A stretch of DNA of 47,860 nucleotides from an uncultured Marinicella sp. (GTDB lineage: Bacteria; Pseudomonadota; Gammaproteobacteria; Xanthomonadales; Marinicellaceae): positions 101,473 to 149,332 of the forward strand of contig CANNAM010000008.1 of the NCBI GenBank assembly GCA_947502595.1, written 5' to 3'. Both the position numbers and the translations under genes were made by a program. The stretch's first letter is position 1. Each line of letters opens with the position of its first letter. The notes under the pieces were generated by a model. That model had not been told where the DNA came from and did not search any database. It saw only the letters and a program-made list of their open reading frames with translations. Positions 8,721-18,235 of the stretch are shown here, in pieces.

Positions 8721-11087
8721 ATGAGTCAAACTGTGTCCAATCAAGCAAATCAAACAGCCAAACACATCAGCATCATTGCTGGCGAAATCAAGGCCAAAAG
8801 CAATCAAATCCAAAGTGCCATCGAATTGTTAGATGGTGGAGATACTGTGCCTTTTATTGCCCGTTACCGCAAAGAAGCCACTGGTGGTTTGGATGACACC
8901 CAACTGCGCCAATTGGAAGAGCGTTTGGGGTATTTGCGTGAATTGGATGAACGGCGCTTGACCATCATCAAAGCCATTGAGGAACAGGGTAAATTGACTG
9001 AATCGCTGCAGCAATCCATCATGGACGCCGACACCAAAACACGGCTGGAAGATTTGTATTTACCGTATAAAAAGAAACGCCAAACCAAGGCGCAAAAAGC
9101 ACGGTTGGCCGGTTTGGAACCGCTGTTACAAAAAATCATTGATAACCCCGCAGCTGATATTGAGGCTTTGGCTGAAGCCTTTATTCACAGCGATGGTGAT
9201 GATGAGTCTTTGCATGTCAAAGACACCACAGCTGCTTTGGATGGTGCCCGTCAAATTGCTTTGGAAGACTTGTCAGAAGATGCCGATTTGATTCAAGCTT
9301 TGCGTGATTGGCTGTGGGGGCAAGGGGTGGTGATTGCGAAAGTCATGAGTGGCCAAGAAACTGATAACAAAGCCGCCAGATTCAAAGATTATTTTGATTT
9401 TTCTGAAGCCGTCAATAAAATCCCTTCACATCGCATGTTGGCTTTGTTGCGGGGCCGCAATGAAGGCGTGTTGTCGATCAATATTGATCATGCTGATGTG
9501 TTGGATGATAATATGTTGACGCACCCAGCAATTGGTCGCTTGGTACAACACACGGGTTGGGACACTGAGCAATCAGAGTGGCTGAGACGCACCATTGAGT
9601 TGGCGTGGAAAGCCAAGTTGCAACTTAAATTGAACTTACAACTGCTGGGACAATTACGCGAACAGTCTGATGAGGCGGCGATTCAAATTTTTAACCGCAA
9701 TTTAAAAGACCTGCTGTTGGCAGCCCCTGCTGGTGGTCAGGTGACTTTGGGCTTGGACCCTGGGTTCCGGACTGGGGTTAAAACTGTGGTGGTTGATGGC
9801 AATGGTAAATTATTGGACACGGCGGTGATTTATCCGCATGCACCACAAAAACAATGGGAGCAAGCCAAACAAACGTTGCTTAAACTGTGTCAAAAACATG
9901 GGGTTAAACTGATCGCCATCGGCAATGGCACGGCCTCGCGAGAGACCGATCAGCTGGCTGCAGAAATCATCAAACAAAACAGCTCAGGTAAAGGTGCCAT
10001 TCAAGCCCAAAAAATCATGGTCTCAGAAGCAGGTGCATCGGTGTATTCGGCGTCGGCTTTGGCAGCTGCTGAATTTCCAGATTTGGACGTGTCATTCCGG
10101 GGTGCCGTGTCCATTGCTAGGCGCTTACAAGATCCGTTGGCTGAATTGGTAAAAATTGACCCCAAATCAATTGGTGTAGGCCAGTACCAGCATGATGTCA
10201 ATCAAGCACAACTCAGCAAAGCCTTGGGTGATTGTGTTGAAGATTGTGTGAATAAAGTCGGTGTGGATGTCAACACAGCTTCAGCACCTTTGCTGAAGTA
10301 CGTGGCAGGTGTGTCTGACTCAGTGGCCCAAGAAATTGTTAAATACCGTGATGCCAATGGCAGTTTCAAAAACCGCAAGCAGTTGCTTAAAGTGGCTCGG
10401 TTGGGCGAAAAAATGTTTCAGCAGTGTGCTGGGTTTTTACGCATCCGTGGTGGTGATCAGCCTTTGGATCAATCAGCTGTACACCCAGAAGCTTATCCAT
10501 TGGTGGAAAATATGTTGGTGCACATGAACAGCCAAATTTCACAAGTGATTGGCCAGATGGGGCCTTTGAGTCAATTGAATCCCAGTGACTTCGCCAATGA
10601 TCAATACGGTGTGGCCACCATCAAAGACGTGATTGAAGAGCTGAAGAAACCTGGTCGCGATCCGCGTGGTGAGTTCAAGACCGCCACTTTCGATGACCAA
10701 GTCCATGAAATCAAAGACCTAAAGGTCGGTATGCGACTTGAAGGTGTGGTGACCAATGTCACTGCATTCGGTGCATTCGTTGATATTGGGGTCCATCAAG
10801 ATGGTTTGGTGCACATTTCTGAATTGGCTGACCAATACGTTAAAGACCCAGCTGATGTGGTTAAAGCCGGTCAGGTGATTAAAGTCCGTGTCTTAGAAGT
10901 GGATGCGCAGCGCAAAAGAATTTCTTTGAGTGCTAAATCAGGTGATGGCAGTCAACAAAGTAAAGTGGCAGGCAAACCCAAACAATCAAAACCGCCAGTC
11001 AATAAGTCACAAAAACGCCAAAACCAGAGCAGTCAAGGTGCATTTGCTGGTGCCTTGGCTGATGCTTTTAAGAAAGCCAAGCGGTAA
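8721..11087 (+). CDS. tex: Tex-family RNA-binding transcriptional accessory protein
   Basis: The 788-residue length and domain order match Tex (YhgF). There is an N-terminal helical region with the motif GDTVPFIARYRKEATGGLDD, then a YqgF/RNase H-like domain from about residue 335 (LGLDPGFRTGVKT). A helix-hairpin-helix region follows at about 515-577 (VDVNTASAPLLKYVAGVSDS), then an S1 RNA-binding domain at about 667-739 (GMRLEGVVTNVTAFGAFVDIG). The C-terminal tail of about 45 residues is rich in Q, K and S and probably disordered. Tex binds nucleic acids and influences transcription; its precise role is not settled. It appears to be a single-gene unit. Confidence 0.96.
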   Translation: MSQTVSNQANQTAKHISIIAGEIKAKSNQIQSAIELLDGGDTVPFIARYRKEATGGLDDTQLRQLEERLGYLRELDERRLTIIKAIEEQGKLTESLQQSIMDADTKTRLEDLYLPYKKKRQTKAQKARLAGLEPLLQKIIDNPAADIEALAEAFIHSDGDDESLHVKDTTAALDGARQIALEDLSEDADLIQALRDWLWGQGVVIAKVMSGQETDNKAARFKDYFDFSEAVNKIPSHRMLALLRGRNEGVLSINIDHADVLDDNMLTHPAIGRLVQHTGWDTEQSEWLRRTIELAWKAKLQLKLNLQLLGQLREQSDEAAIQIFNRNLKDLLLAAPAGGQVTLGLDPGFRTGVKTVVVDGNGKLLDTAVIYPHAPQKQWEQAKQTLLKLCQKHGVKLIAIGNGTASRETDQLAAEIIKQNSSGKGAIQAQKIMVSEAGASVYSASALAAAEFPDLDVSFRGAVSIARRLQDPLAELVKIDPKSIGVGQYQHDVNQAQLSKALGDCVEDCVNKVGVDVNTASAPLLKYVAGVSDSVAQEIVKYRDANGSFKNRKQLLKVARLGEKMFQQCAGFLRIRGGDQPLDQSAVHPEAYPLVENMLVHMNSQISQVIGQMGPLSQLNPSDFANDQYGVATIKDVIEELKKPGRDPRGEFKTATFDDQVHEIKDLKVGMRLEGVVTNVTAFGAFVDIGVHQDGLVHISELADQYVKDPADVVKAGQVIKVRVLEVDAQRKRISLSAKSGDGSQQSKVAGKPKQSKPPVNKSQKRQNQSSQGAFAGALADAFKKAKR

Positions 11088-11117
11088 AAATAACTGGCAC
11101 TAAAAAATTAGTAATGT

Positions 11118-11156
11118 GGTTAAGCACTGAACTTCACAGTGAAGCAGTGCTTAACC
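11118..11156 (+). terminator. Strong hairpin after tex
   Basis: A perfect 12-bp stem (GGTTAAGCACTG with its complement at 11145-11156) encloses a further CTTCA/TGAAG stem. It starts 30 nt after the tex stop. There is no following T-run, so it may stabilise the mRNA 3' end or act as an imperfect terminator. The rest of 11088-11392 is AT-rich and shows no ORF that I would defend. Confidence 0.5.
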
Positions 11157-11392
11157 ATGAGTTCTTCGGTTGCAATGCCCGTCTTTGCATACCTATAGCT
11201 GTTGTTTTGCCCTAATCAGCCAAGTTTGAGCCCAAAAACATTTGAGGTTGCATAGCCTCTAATTCCCCCAAAATCTGTGAAACCCATCACTTTTTTTCAA
11301 TAAATAGTCAAAAAATATAAATTTTAACGGACATTTTTAAATCACAAGCGTATTATTTAAGTATAAAAACTCAATAATCTCAGAGGGAGAAC

Positions 11393-14032
11393 ATGATGAA
11401 ATACTTGACTATGATTGGTGTGCTGATGTTGGCACTGCCAGTAGGGGCACAAATTGATGCCCACGCACAGAAAATTGAACTGCAGAAAGAAGTTTTACAA
11501 GAATTGTTGGTGGAAAAACACATCACACCACTCGAATTCAACCAACGGTCAGCCAAGTTACAACGGCTAGAAGAGGCGTCTCTCAGTCAGCAACTTAATC
11601 GAAGTTTCCATGCAGAAGGTTCTGGTGGCACCTCATCCATTTTAGGTACTGTGATGGTTGGTGGTGCGGTGCAAGCCGGAGTTAATGTTTATTTATTGAG
11701 TGTGGCGGGTCAAGTCTATGTGACTTCTGACACCACCGATGCTGCTGGTGAATTCACCTTTAGTGGACTGGCAGCTGGCGACTATTATGTGTTGGCCAAT
11801 GATAACCAGGATGATTACATCAATGCCATGTGGTCAAATGCAGGTGCCATTCAATGTCAGGCTTGTTCACCTGATGCCAGTAGCATCATTTCGGTTGTTG
11901 ATTCAACCAATTACGGTATAGCGCCCATGGACCTGGTTGTTGGGGCAAGTTTCAATGGTCAAGTTCTAGAAGGCGTCAATCCTGTGGTCGGGATGTACGT
12001 TAATTTCAGGCACATTAATAACCAAAGTTACTACGCCAATGGCCAGACTGATGCTGCAGGCAATTACAGCATCAAAGGCGTTCCAGCTGGAGATTATTAT
12101 TTAAGGGCTCAAGATGCAAGTGACATCTATATTGATGCCATGTATTCAACTGCGGGCACTGTGCAATGCTCCAATTGTGTACCTGATGTTAACAGCACAC
12201 TTTCAGTGGTGCCAGGTGATGTCATCAATGGTGTTGATTTTGATTTAGTGATTGGCGCCTCATTATCTGGTTTATTGGTTGATCAAACCACAGCAGCGCC
12301 AGTGGAGACCTTAACCATTGCTTTGTATGACCCCAATGATTTGTATAACTATTGGTATGTGGCCACCACCTTTGATGGCTTTGGGAATTACAGTGTTTCG
12401 GGTATACCGGCTGGTGATTACAAGTTTTATCTGGAACCTGGTATTGAAAACAATATGCACATTCCAGAAATTTATAACAACATCCAGTGCAATGCTTGTG
12501 CCACGTTGCTGTATGACGGTGCAGGCAATACGGTGACATTGGTCAATGGTGTCAATACTGCCAACATTGATTTTTTGGTCGAGCAAGGCGCCAGTGTTTC
12601 AGGAATTTTGTTGAATAATGACTACCCAACAGAAACGGTGGCGCAATATGGTTTGGTGTATTTATTCAATGACTCTAATCGCATATTGGCTACAGCATTC
12701 TTGTATGGCACAGACTTCGACCCCTCGTTTGATGGGCAGTATAAAGTGGGTGGCTTATTGCCAGGCATGTATTTTGTTCAAGGGGGTGATTTGGGCCGAG
12801 AGTTTTTCCAACGTGAATTATTTGAAAACATCGCCTGTCCTTGGAGTGGCTGTGATCGGGGCGCTGGCGGTGATCCAGTGGTGTTGGGAGCCAATGAACA
12901 GCGCTTGGGCGTGAACTTTTTATTGAATTATGGCGGCAAAATCAGTGGCACCATCAGCGATGCGACCACTGGAAACCCAATCAGCCCATCAAATCAAAAC
13001 CTGTATGTACAATTTTACAATTCAGCAGCCGAAGTGGCAGGTGGTGGTTTCATCCAGGCAGATGGCACATACATTTCGGCCAGGGCCTTGCCACCAGGTA
13101 CCTATTCAGTTAGAACCGGCAGTATGTTCAGCGGTGAGTTTTACAGTCCTTATGTGATGCAGAAATATGCGCCAGGTGGCAACATCGATTGTCCCGGTGT
13201 GACCTGTGATTTAACCGCAGGAAACGTTACGGTCAGTGCCTATTCTAGATTGGACCCAAGAGACCCTACAGCTGAAGCAGCAGCTGCAACAACGACGGGT
13301 ATAGATTTTGCTCTGTCACCGGGTTTCAGCTTTTCAGGCACCATCACAGAACTGAGTTCATCGGCTCCCATTCCTGATGTACATGTATTGGTATATGATA
13401 ACAGTGGTAATTTTGCCAACTGGGCCACTACGGATTCAGCAGGTGATTTTACGGTGAATGGTTTACCGGCAGGCACTTATTTCGCGTTGACCAATAATGG
13501 TTCGAATTTACCGTTTATGGGTGTAAATCAAACGGCCTCAGGTGGTTGGATTGATATCTTATTCGATGGCACACCTTGTCCTGGTTCGGCTTGTGATGTG
13601 ACCACCGGTGATCCCATCGTGTTAGGTGGTGGATTGGCTGGAGACGGAGCAGTAGCCTTGGGAGGCGCTGAATTTAATTTTGGTATGCAGACAGGTGGGT
13701 CCATCAGTGGTCAAATTCGCAACGCCAGCAATCAGCTGCCAGCAGGTGGCGTCAATGTCAATGTGTTTAACAGCAGTGGTGATTATTTTGGTAGTTACGA
13801 AAGTGACAACAGTGGTTATTACATGACAGTGGGCTTTCCGCCAGGCAGTTATTATTTGACCACATCAAATAATGGTGCATTAATCGATGTGAAGTTCGGT
13901 GATGATTATTGTTTTGATCAAAGCTGTGATCCCTTGGATGCTGAACCATTGGTTATCAGTGGTACTGAAACATTGGTGAACAGAGACTTCAATCTGAAAC
14001 CAGATTTCATTTTCAAAAATGGTTTTAATTGA
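11393..14032 (+). CDS. Large secreted protein with about seven carboxypeptidase-regulatory-like repeats
   Basis: This 879-residue protein begins with a signal peptide (MMKYLTMIGVLMLALPVGAQ), preceded by a good AGAGGGAG ribosome site. After a helical segment (about 21-75) come about seven repeats of a CarboxypepD_reg/SdrD_B-like beta-sandwich, recognisable from phrases such as TDAAGNYSIKGVPAGDYYLRA. Each ends with a cysteine pair in a short loop, for example C155/C158 and C259/C262 (CQAC, CSNC, CNAC, CPWSGC, CPGVTC, CPGSAC, CFDQSC). The pairs probably form disulphides, implying export. The last residues, DFIFKNGFN, match a tail motif also seen on the subtilase in this window. Its role (surface adhesion or matrix) is unknown. 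Confidence 0.85.
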   Translation: MMKYLTMIGVLMLALPVGAQIDAHAQKIELQKEVLQELLVEKHITPLEFNQRSAKLQRLEEASLSQQLNRSFHAEGSGGTSSILGTVMVGGAVQAGVNVYLLSVAGQVYVTSDTTDAAGEFTFSGLAAGDYYVLANDNQDDYINAMWSNAGAIQCQACSPDASSIISVVDSTNYGIAPMDLVVGASFNGQVLEGVNPVVGMYVNFRHINNQSYYANGQTDAAGNYSIKGVPAGDYYLRAQDASDIYIDAMYSTAGTVQCSNCVPDVNSTLSVVPGDVINGVDFDLVIGASLSGLLVDQTTAAPVETLTIALYDPNDLYNYWYVATTFDGFGNYSVSGIPAGDYKFYLEPGIENNMHIPEIYNNIQCNACATLLYDGAGNTVTLVNGVNTANIDFLVEQGASVSGILLNNDYPTETVAQYGLVYLFNDSNRILATAFLYGTDFDPSFDGQYKVGGLLPGMYFVQGGDLGREFFQRELFENIACPWSGCDRGAGGDPVVLGANEQRLGVNFLLNYGGKISGTISDATTGNPISPSNQNLYVQFYNSAAEVAGGGFIQADGTYISARALPPGTYSVRTGSMFSGEFYSPYVMQKYAPGGNIDCPGVTCDLTAGNVTVSAYSRLDPRDPTAEAAAATTTGIDFALSPGFSFSGTITELSSSAPIPDVHVLVYDNSGNFANWATTDSAGDFTVNGLPAGTYFALTNNGSNLPFMGVNQTASGGWIDILFDGTPCPGSACDVTTGDPIVLGGGLAGDGAVALGGAEFNFGMQTGGSISGQIRNASNQLPAGGVNVNVFNSSGDYFGSYESDNSGYYMTVGFPPGSYYLTTSNNGALIDVKFGDDYCFDQSCDPLDAEPLVISGTETLVNRDFNLKPDFIFKNGFN

Positions 14033-14054
14033 TCAGCTCACCATACAGTGTTTT

Positions 14055-14080
14055 AAAGGCCGCGAAAGCGGCCTTTTTTT
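14055..14080 (+). terminator. Rho-independent terminator
   Basis: AAAGGCCGC, a GAAA tetraloop, then GCGGCC followed by seven T. It is a textbook intrinsic terminator 22 nt after the stop of the large repeat protein. The A-run on its left also lets it work for the minus-strand uvrD transcript. Confidence 0.92.
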
Positions 14081-14127
14081 ATGGCAGAATATTTACCACA
14101 ATCAATCAACCGCACTGCCAGCGTGGA

Positions 14128-16329
14128 TTACAGTATTTCTAATTTAGCAAACTTAACCGCCAACACTTTTGGTCCAATGTCTTTGAAATTAACCAGTACT
14201 TGTAAGTAGTCACCCTTGCCGCTCATATCGGTGATGACACCCTCGCCAAAACTGTTATGCCGCACACTTTGACCCATTTGATAGGGTGAATCATTGCTGG
14301 GTTTGGATTGTGTTCGATACGGCGTTTGGATGTTGGATTGGCCGCTGTAAGTTGTGGGGTGGATGTTACCGCGCAATTGTTTGACCAGTTCTTTGGGGAT
14401 TTCTCGCAGGAATTGTGACGGTTGGCAGGCATTGATTTTACCGCGCATGCGCCGTGAAGTTGCATAACTGAGGAACAGTTTTTGTTCAGCGCGGGTGATA
14501 CCCACATAAGCCAAGCGGCGTTCTTCTTGTAACTTGTTAAAATCTTCCATGGAGTTTTGGTGCGGGAACAGGCCTTGCTCCATGCCCACCATAAACACCA
14601 CTGGGAATTCCAAACCTTTGGCTGAGTGCAGGGTCATCAATTGAACGTGCGGCTCATCAACTTTGGTGCTGTCACCGGCATCCAGGCTGACCTGGGCCAA
14701 GAACGAACTCAATGGTGTTAAGCCCAAGGCCAAGTCTTCATCAGAAATTTCAAACATTTCCGCAGCGTTAATTAACTCGTCCAAGTTCTCCAGCCTGGTC
14801 TGAGCCTTTTCTGGTGGCTCTTTGAGGTAGTGGTCTTTCAAAGCAGTGCGTTCAATGATGTCTGTGAACAGTTGAGCCAAGTTCTGCGTTTGCTCATTGG
14901 ACTCAAGGTTATTGTGCTCAAGGTCATCAATCAGGTTAACGAAAGCCGCCAATGAAGTGGCTGCACGGTTGCTGAGCTTGCCGGCTTTAACTAAATTTTG
15001 TCCAGCTTCCCACAAACTGCTTTGTTGCATCTGTGCATAGTTGCGAATCATGTTAATGGTTTTTAAACCCATACCCCGGGTTGGGGTGTTAATCACACGT
15101 TCAAAACCAATGTCATCATGGCGGTTGTTCACCAACCGTGCATAGGCCAACACATCTTTGATTTCCAGCCGTTCAAAGAACCGCAAGCCACCGTAAATTT
15201 GATACGGGATGCTGCGTTTAAGCAAAGCTTCTTCAAGTAATCTTGATTGTGCATTTGAGCGATAGAGGATGGCAATTTCATCGGCTTGTGTGGTTTCCGA
15301 CAATAAGCTGTCGATGGTTTCGCCGACAAAAAAAGCTTCATCAAACTCAGAGTGAGAACCGTAAACACCCAATAACTCACCTTTTTCTTGGGCTGACCAA
15401 AGGTTTTTGCCCAAGCGTTTTTTGTTGTTGGCTATCACCCCGTTGGCTGCATCAAGGATGTTTTGCGTCGACCGGTAATTTTGCTCTAATTTATACATGG
15501 CCGTGTTGGGGTACAGGCTTTGAAAATCTAAAATATGTTCTACCTTGGCCCCACGCCACGCATAGATAGATTGGTCATCATCGCCCACCACCAGAACTTT
15601 GTTGTGCTTACCGGCCAACAATTGAATGAACGCCGATTGAATGGCGTTGGTGTCTTGAAACTCATCGACCAAAATATGTGAAAAACGCTGGCGGTATTTT
15701 TTTAAAACATCTTCATCATTAAGTAACAGCTCATGGGCGCGCAGCAGCATTTCAGAAAAGTCCACCAATCCTGCGCGTTGACAATGGTCGTCGTAGTGGC
15801 CAAAGACTTTGATCAGCGTTTGGTTGTTAAAGTCACCAAAGTCCTCAACCTCATGAGCCCGCAGACCGTCATTCTTCATGTCATTGATGAAGCCTTGGAC
15901 GGTTCTCGGTGGCCATTGTTTTTCGTCCAGTTCTAAATCACTCAAACAACGACGAATCAATCGGTACTGGTCATCTGAATCAAGGATCTGAAAGTTTTTA
16001 GGTAAACCCGCAGCTTCGGTGTTGATTTGTAATAATTTCAAAGCAATGCCATGAAAAGTACCAATCCACATGTCCCGAATTTCACGTTTCAGCATGAAAG
16101 CGATGCGGTTACGCATTTCAGCCGCAGCTTTGTTGGTGAAGGTGACGGCTAAAATACTGTAAGGTGAAACGAATTCAGCCGAAATCAACCATGCGATGCG
16201 ATGCACCAACACCCGAGTTTTACCGCTGCCTGCACCGGCCAAAACCAGTGCATGCTGTGCGTCCGTGGTTACTGCTTCGGCTTGAATCTCATTGAGGTTT
16301 TTGAGTATGTCTTCGGTGTTTAATGTCAT
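14128..16329 (-). CDS. uvrD: DNA helicase II UvrD
   Basis: A superfamily 1A 3'-5' helicase of 733 residues, a typical UvrD length. It starts MTLNTEDILKNLNEIQAEAV, with the Q-motif region followed by Walker A AGAGSGKT at 31-38. Further motifs appear in order: FTNKAAAEMRNR (Ia), VDEFQDTN near 220 (II), GDDDQSIYAWRGA (III), EQNYRST (IV), LHSAKGLEFPVVF (V) and YVGITRAEQ (VI). The C-terminus carries a Tudor-like fold (GQSVRHNSFGEGVI), as in UvrD and PcrA. It acts in nucleotide-excision and mismatch repair. It is probably the last gene of an operon with the two upstream minus-strand genes. Confidence 0.97.
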   Translation of the reverse strand: MTLNTEDILKNLNEIQAEAVTTDAQHALVLAGAGSGKTRVLVHRIAWLISAEFVSPYSILAVTFTNKAAAEMRNRIAFMLKREIRDMWIGTFHGIALKLLQINTEAAGLPKNFQILDSDDQYRLIRRCLSDLELDEKQWPPRTVQGFINDMKNDGLRAHEVEDFGDFNNQTLIKVFGHYDDHCQRAGLVDFSEMLLRAHELLLNDEDVLKKYRQRFSHILVDEFQDTNAIQSAFIQLLAGKHNKVLVVGDDDQSIYAWRGAKVEHILDFQSLYPNTAMYKLEQNYRSTQNILDAANGVIANNKKRLGKNLWSAQEKGELLGVYGSHSEFDEAFFVGETIDSLLSETTQADEIAILYRSNAQSRLLEEALLKRSIPYQIYGGLRFFERLEIKDVLAYARLVNNRHDDIGFERVINTPTRGMGLKTINMIRNYAQMQQSSLWEAGQNLVKAGKLSNRAATSLAAFVNLIDDLEHNNLESNEQTQNLAQLFTDIIERTALKDHYLKEPPEKAQTRLENLDELINAAEMFEISDEDLALGLTPLSSFLAQVSLDAGDSTKVDEPHVQLMTLHSAKGLEFPVVFMVGMEQGLFPHQNSMEDFNKLQEERRLAYVGITRAEQKLFLSYATSRRMRGKINACQPSQFLREIPKELVKQLRGNIHPTTYSGQSNIQTPYRTQSKPSNDSPYQMGQSVRHNSFGEGVITDMSGKGDYLQVLVNFKDIGPKVLAVKFAKLEIL

Positions 16330-16370
16330 ATGAAAAGGGTTAAAACTTGCGGTTGATTGTCATTTTAGGA

Positions 16371-17477
16371 TCAAAGTAATTGTTGCGCGTGGGTGGCAAA
16401 ATCACGTTCAATTGTAACGCAATCCTGGCCTAACTGATGGCGTAAGTCTTGTTCAATAGTTGTTAGACCTTGTGGATTGATGGGGTAGTGGATAGCTATT
16501 GGCTGATCGCCCTTTTGCACGCTGATGGCGACCACACCAGCCTGCGGGTGTGTGTAGTGGGTGATTGCAGGTTGCTCAGTGTGACTTGCCTGGGTGGTGG
16601 TTGCAGTCCAGTAACTGTTTTTAATCAGGTTTTTTTCAAATTCACCCAAACATATTTTGTCTTGTCCAAACGGCCAAGTGTTGGCTTTGAATGGTTTGAT
16701 TTCGAGTCCATGAACACTGAAAGCACCTAAGGACAGCCGTTGTGCCATCAGCCAGTTGATGTAATCTTCACTGTTATTGGTGGCAAAATATTGACTGAAT
16801 TGTGACCATGAGAAGAAGGGTGTAAACAGCAGATGATCGACCAGGTAAAAGTGGTTGTTGGTTTGGGTTTGTACCGCGGTTTTCGGCTGTTTGTTGACCA
16901 AGGCCATTTCAATTACTTGCCACAAGTGTGACAAGCCCAATTGCTGGTAATGGTTGTGCATCATCGCCACCAAATCTAGGTAGGTCATGTAGTTGGCGTG
17001 CTTGATGGTGGATTTAAATGTGTCAGTCAATTCGGCATAGGTGGGTGGAGATACCATGCCTTTGTGCATCAATTCTGCTTCAAACCTCTCGGCCAAATCC
17101 AAATCGTGGGTGTACAAGCAAAATGGTAAGTGCAACAGGTTTTGGGTGGTGGGCTGTGGTTGTAAGCCTTCTGGCATCTTGCCTGCATTGGCACCAATCG
17201 ACAGCACTTGGTCGGCATTGAGTTGGCCTTGTAAGGCAGCTGAGGCGTATTGAGTGATGCTTTGTTGAATCGGGAACTTAGGTTGCAGCAGTTGTTCAGA
17301 GGCAAAAGCAGCACCACAAAAAACCAACGCCGACTGTTGCGTGACTTTCAAGACGGCATTCAAGTCCCTGGCGACCAATGCGGTTAAGTCACTGGCTTGG
17401 GATTTATTCAGTGTGGGTGAAATTGAGTCTTGGCATTCTATGGTTAACATGCCATCGCAGGTGTATGGATACTTCAT
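16371..17477 (-). CDS. Protein of unknown function between engB and uvrD
   Basis: I do not recognise this 368-residue protein. It has no signal peptide and no transmembrane segment; it looks soluble and is rich in Q, A and H. An internal stretch, FCLYTHDLDLAERFEAELMHKGM, looks well ordered, and a central part contains several aromatic residues (DHLLFTPFFSWSQFSQYF). It starts 9 nt after engB ends and ends 41 nt before uvrD, so it is probably co-transcribed with both. The base composition is like its neighbours, which argues for a native gene rather than a recent arrival. Confidence 0.75.
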   Translation of the reverse strand: MKYPYTCDGMLTIECQDSISPTLNKSQASDLTALVARDLNAVLKVTQQSALVFCGAAFASEQLLQPKFPIQQSITQYASAALQGQLNADQVLSIGANAGKMPEGLQPQPTTQNLLHLPFCLYTHDLDLAERFEAELMHKGMVSPPTYAELTDTFKSTIKHANYMTYLDLVAMMHNHYQQLGLSHLWQVIEMALVNKQPKTAVQTQTNNHFYLVDHLLFTPFFSWSQFSQYFATNNSEDYINWLMAQRLSLGAFSVHGLEIKPFKANTWPFGQDKICLGEFEKNLIKNSYWTATTTQASHTEQPAITHYTHPQAGVVAISVQKGDQPIAIHYPINPQGLTTIEQDLRHQLGQDCVTIERDFATHAQQLL

Positions 17478-17486
17478 CGCGCTGCT

Positions 17487-18116
17487 TCAGTTGGGTTCAT
17501 CGTGGCTTGCTTCAACGTGGCGATCTTTGAACCACGGGGTGATCACTTGTGAGAGTTCATCGGCCCCAGTTTTACGCAGTGCAGAAAAGACCTGACACGT
17601 GGTTGAAGCGCTGAACTGAGCAATCGATTTTTTAACACTCATTAAAGTTTTTTTGGTGTCATTGTTATTCAACTTGTCGGCTTTATTCAGCAGTACATGC
17701 GAATGCAGGCCGGATTGATCTGCCCAACTCAGCATTTGTTCATCAAATTTTTTCATTGGGTGCCTGATGTCCATAATTATGACCACTCCAATTAAACTTT
17801 CACGGTTCATCAAGTAAAAGTCTATTTCCTTCTCCCAATGCTGCTTCATTTTAATCGGCACTTTGGCATAGCCATAACCAGGTAAGTCCACCAAGCGCTT
17901 ATTGGGTTTGAATTCGAAACAATTGAACAGTTGGGTGCGCCCCGGTGTTTTCGAAACCTTGGCCAAGCCTCGGTGGTTGGTCAAAGCGTTGATGGTGGTT
18001 GATTTACCAGAGTTTGAACGGCCAGCAAAAGCAATTTCCATGCCGTCATCATCAGGCAGTTGGCTGGTTTTGTAAGCACTGATTAAAAACTCGCAGTGAG
18101 AAAACAGATTAGACAT
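17487..18116 (-). CDS. engB: Ribosome biogenesis GTP-binding protein EngB/YsxC
   Basis: A GTPase of about 209 residues that matches YihA/YsxC throughout. I chose ATG 18116 (MSNLFSHCEF) because it aligns with the usual MTNL start; an in-frame ATG at 18128 would add four residues. G1 is GRSNSGKST at about 32-40, the G2 region KTPGRTQLFN, G3 DLPGYGYAKVP and G4 LLNKADKL. It takes part in assembly of the large ribosomal subunit. It is the first gene of the minus-strand engB-unknown-uvrD set and is divergent from cytochrome c4, an arrangement seen in other gammaproteobacteria. Confidence 0.96.
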   Translation of the reverse strand: MSNLFSHCEFLISAYKTSQLPDDDGMEIAFAGRSNSGKSTTINALTNHRGLAKVSKTPGRTQLFNCFEFKPNKRLVDLPGYGYAKVPIKMKQHWEKEIDFYLMNRESLIGVVIIMDIRHPMKKFDEQMLSWADQSGLHSHVLLNKADKLNNNDTKKTLMSVKKSIAQFSASTTCQVFSALRKTGADELSQVITPWFKDRHVEASHDEPN

Positions 18117-18191
18117 GCACGTGTTCAATTAAAAAAGGGTATTTTAAAGGAGTTGGACTAAATTTGATATGCTTGGAATGGGTCAATACGT

Positions 18192-18197
18192 TATAAT
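18192..18197 (+). promoter_or_regulatory. Probable -10 box of the cytochrome c4 promoter
   Basis: A perfect TATAAT lies 39 nt upstream of the cytochrome c4 start codon in the engB/c4 divergent gap. No good -35 box is found at 16-18 bp: TTGATA at 18164 is 22 bp away, and TTGGAA at 18173 is 13 bp away. Confidence 0.5.
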
Positions 18198-18235
18198 ACT
18201 GCGTTTTTGAAGAAACCAAACCATCAGAGGTTTTT

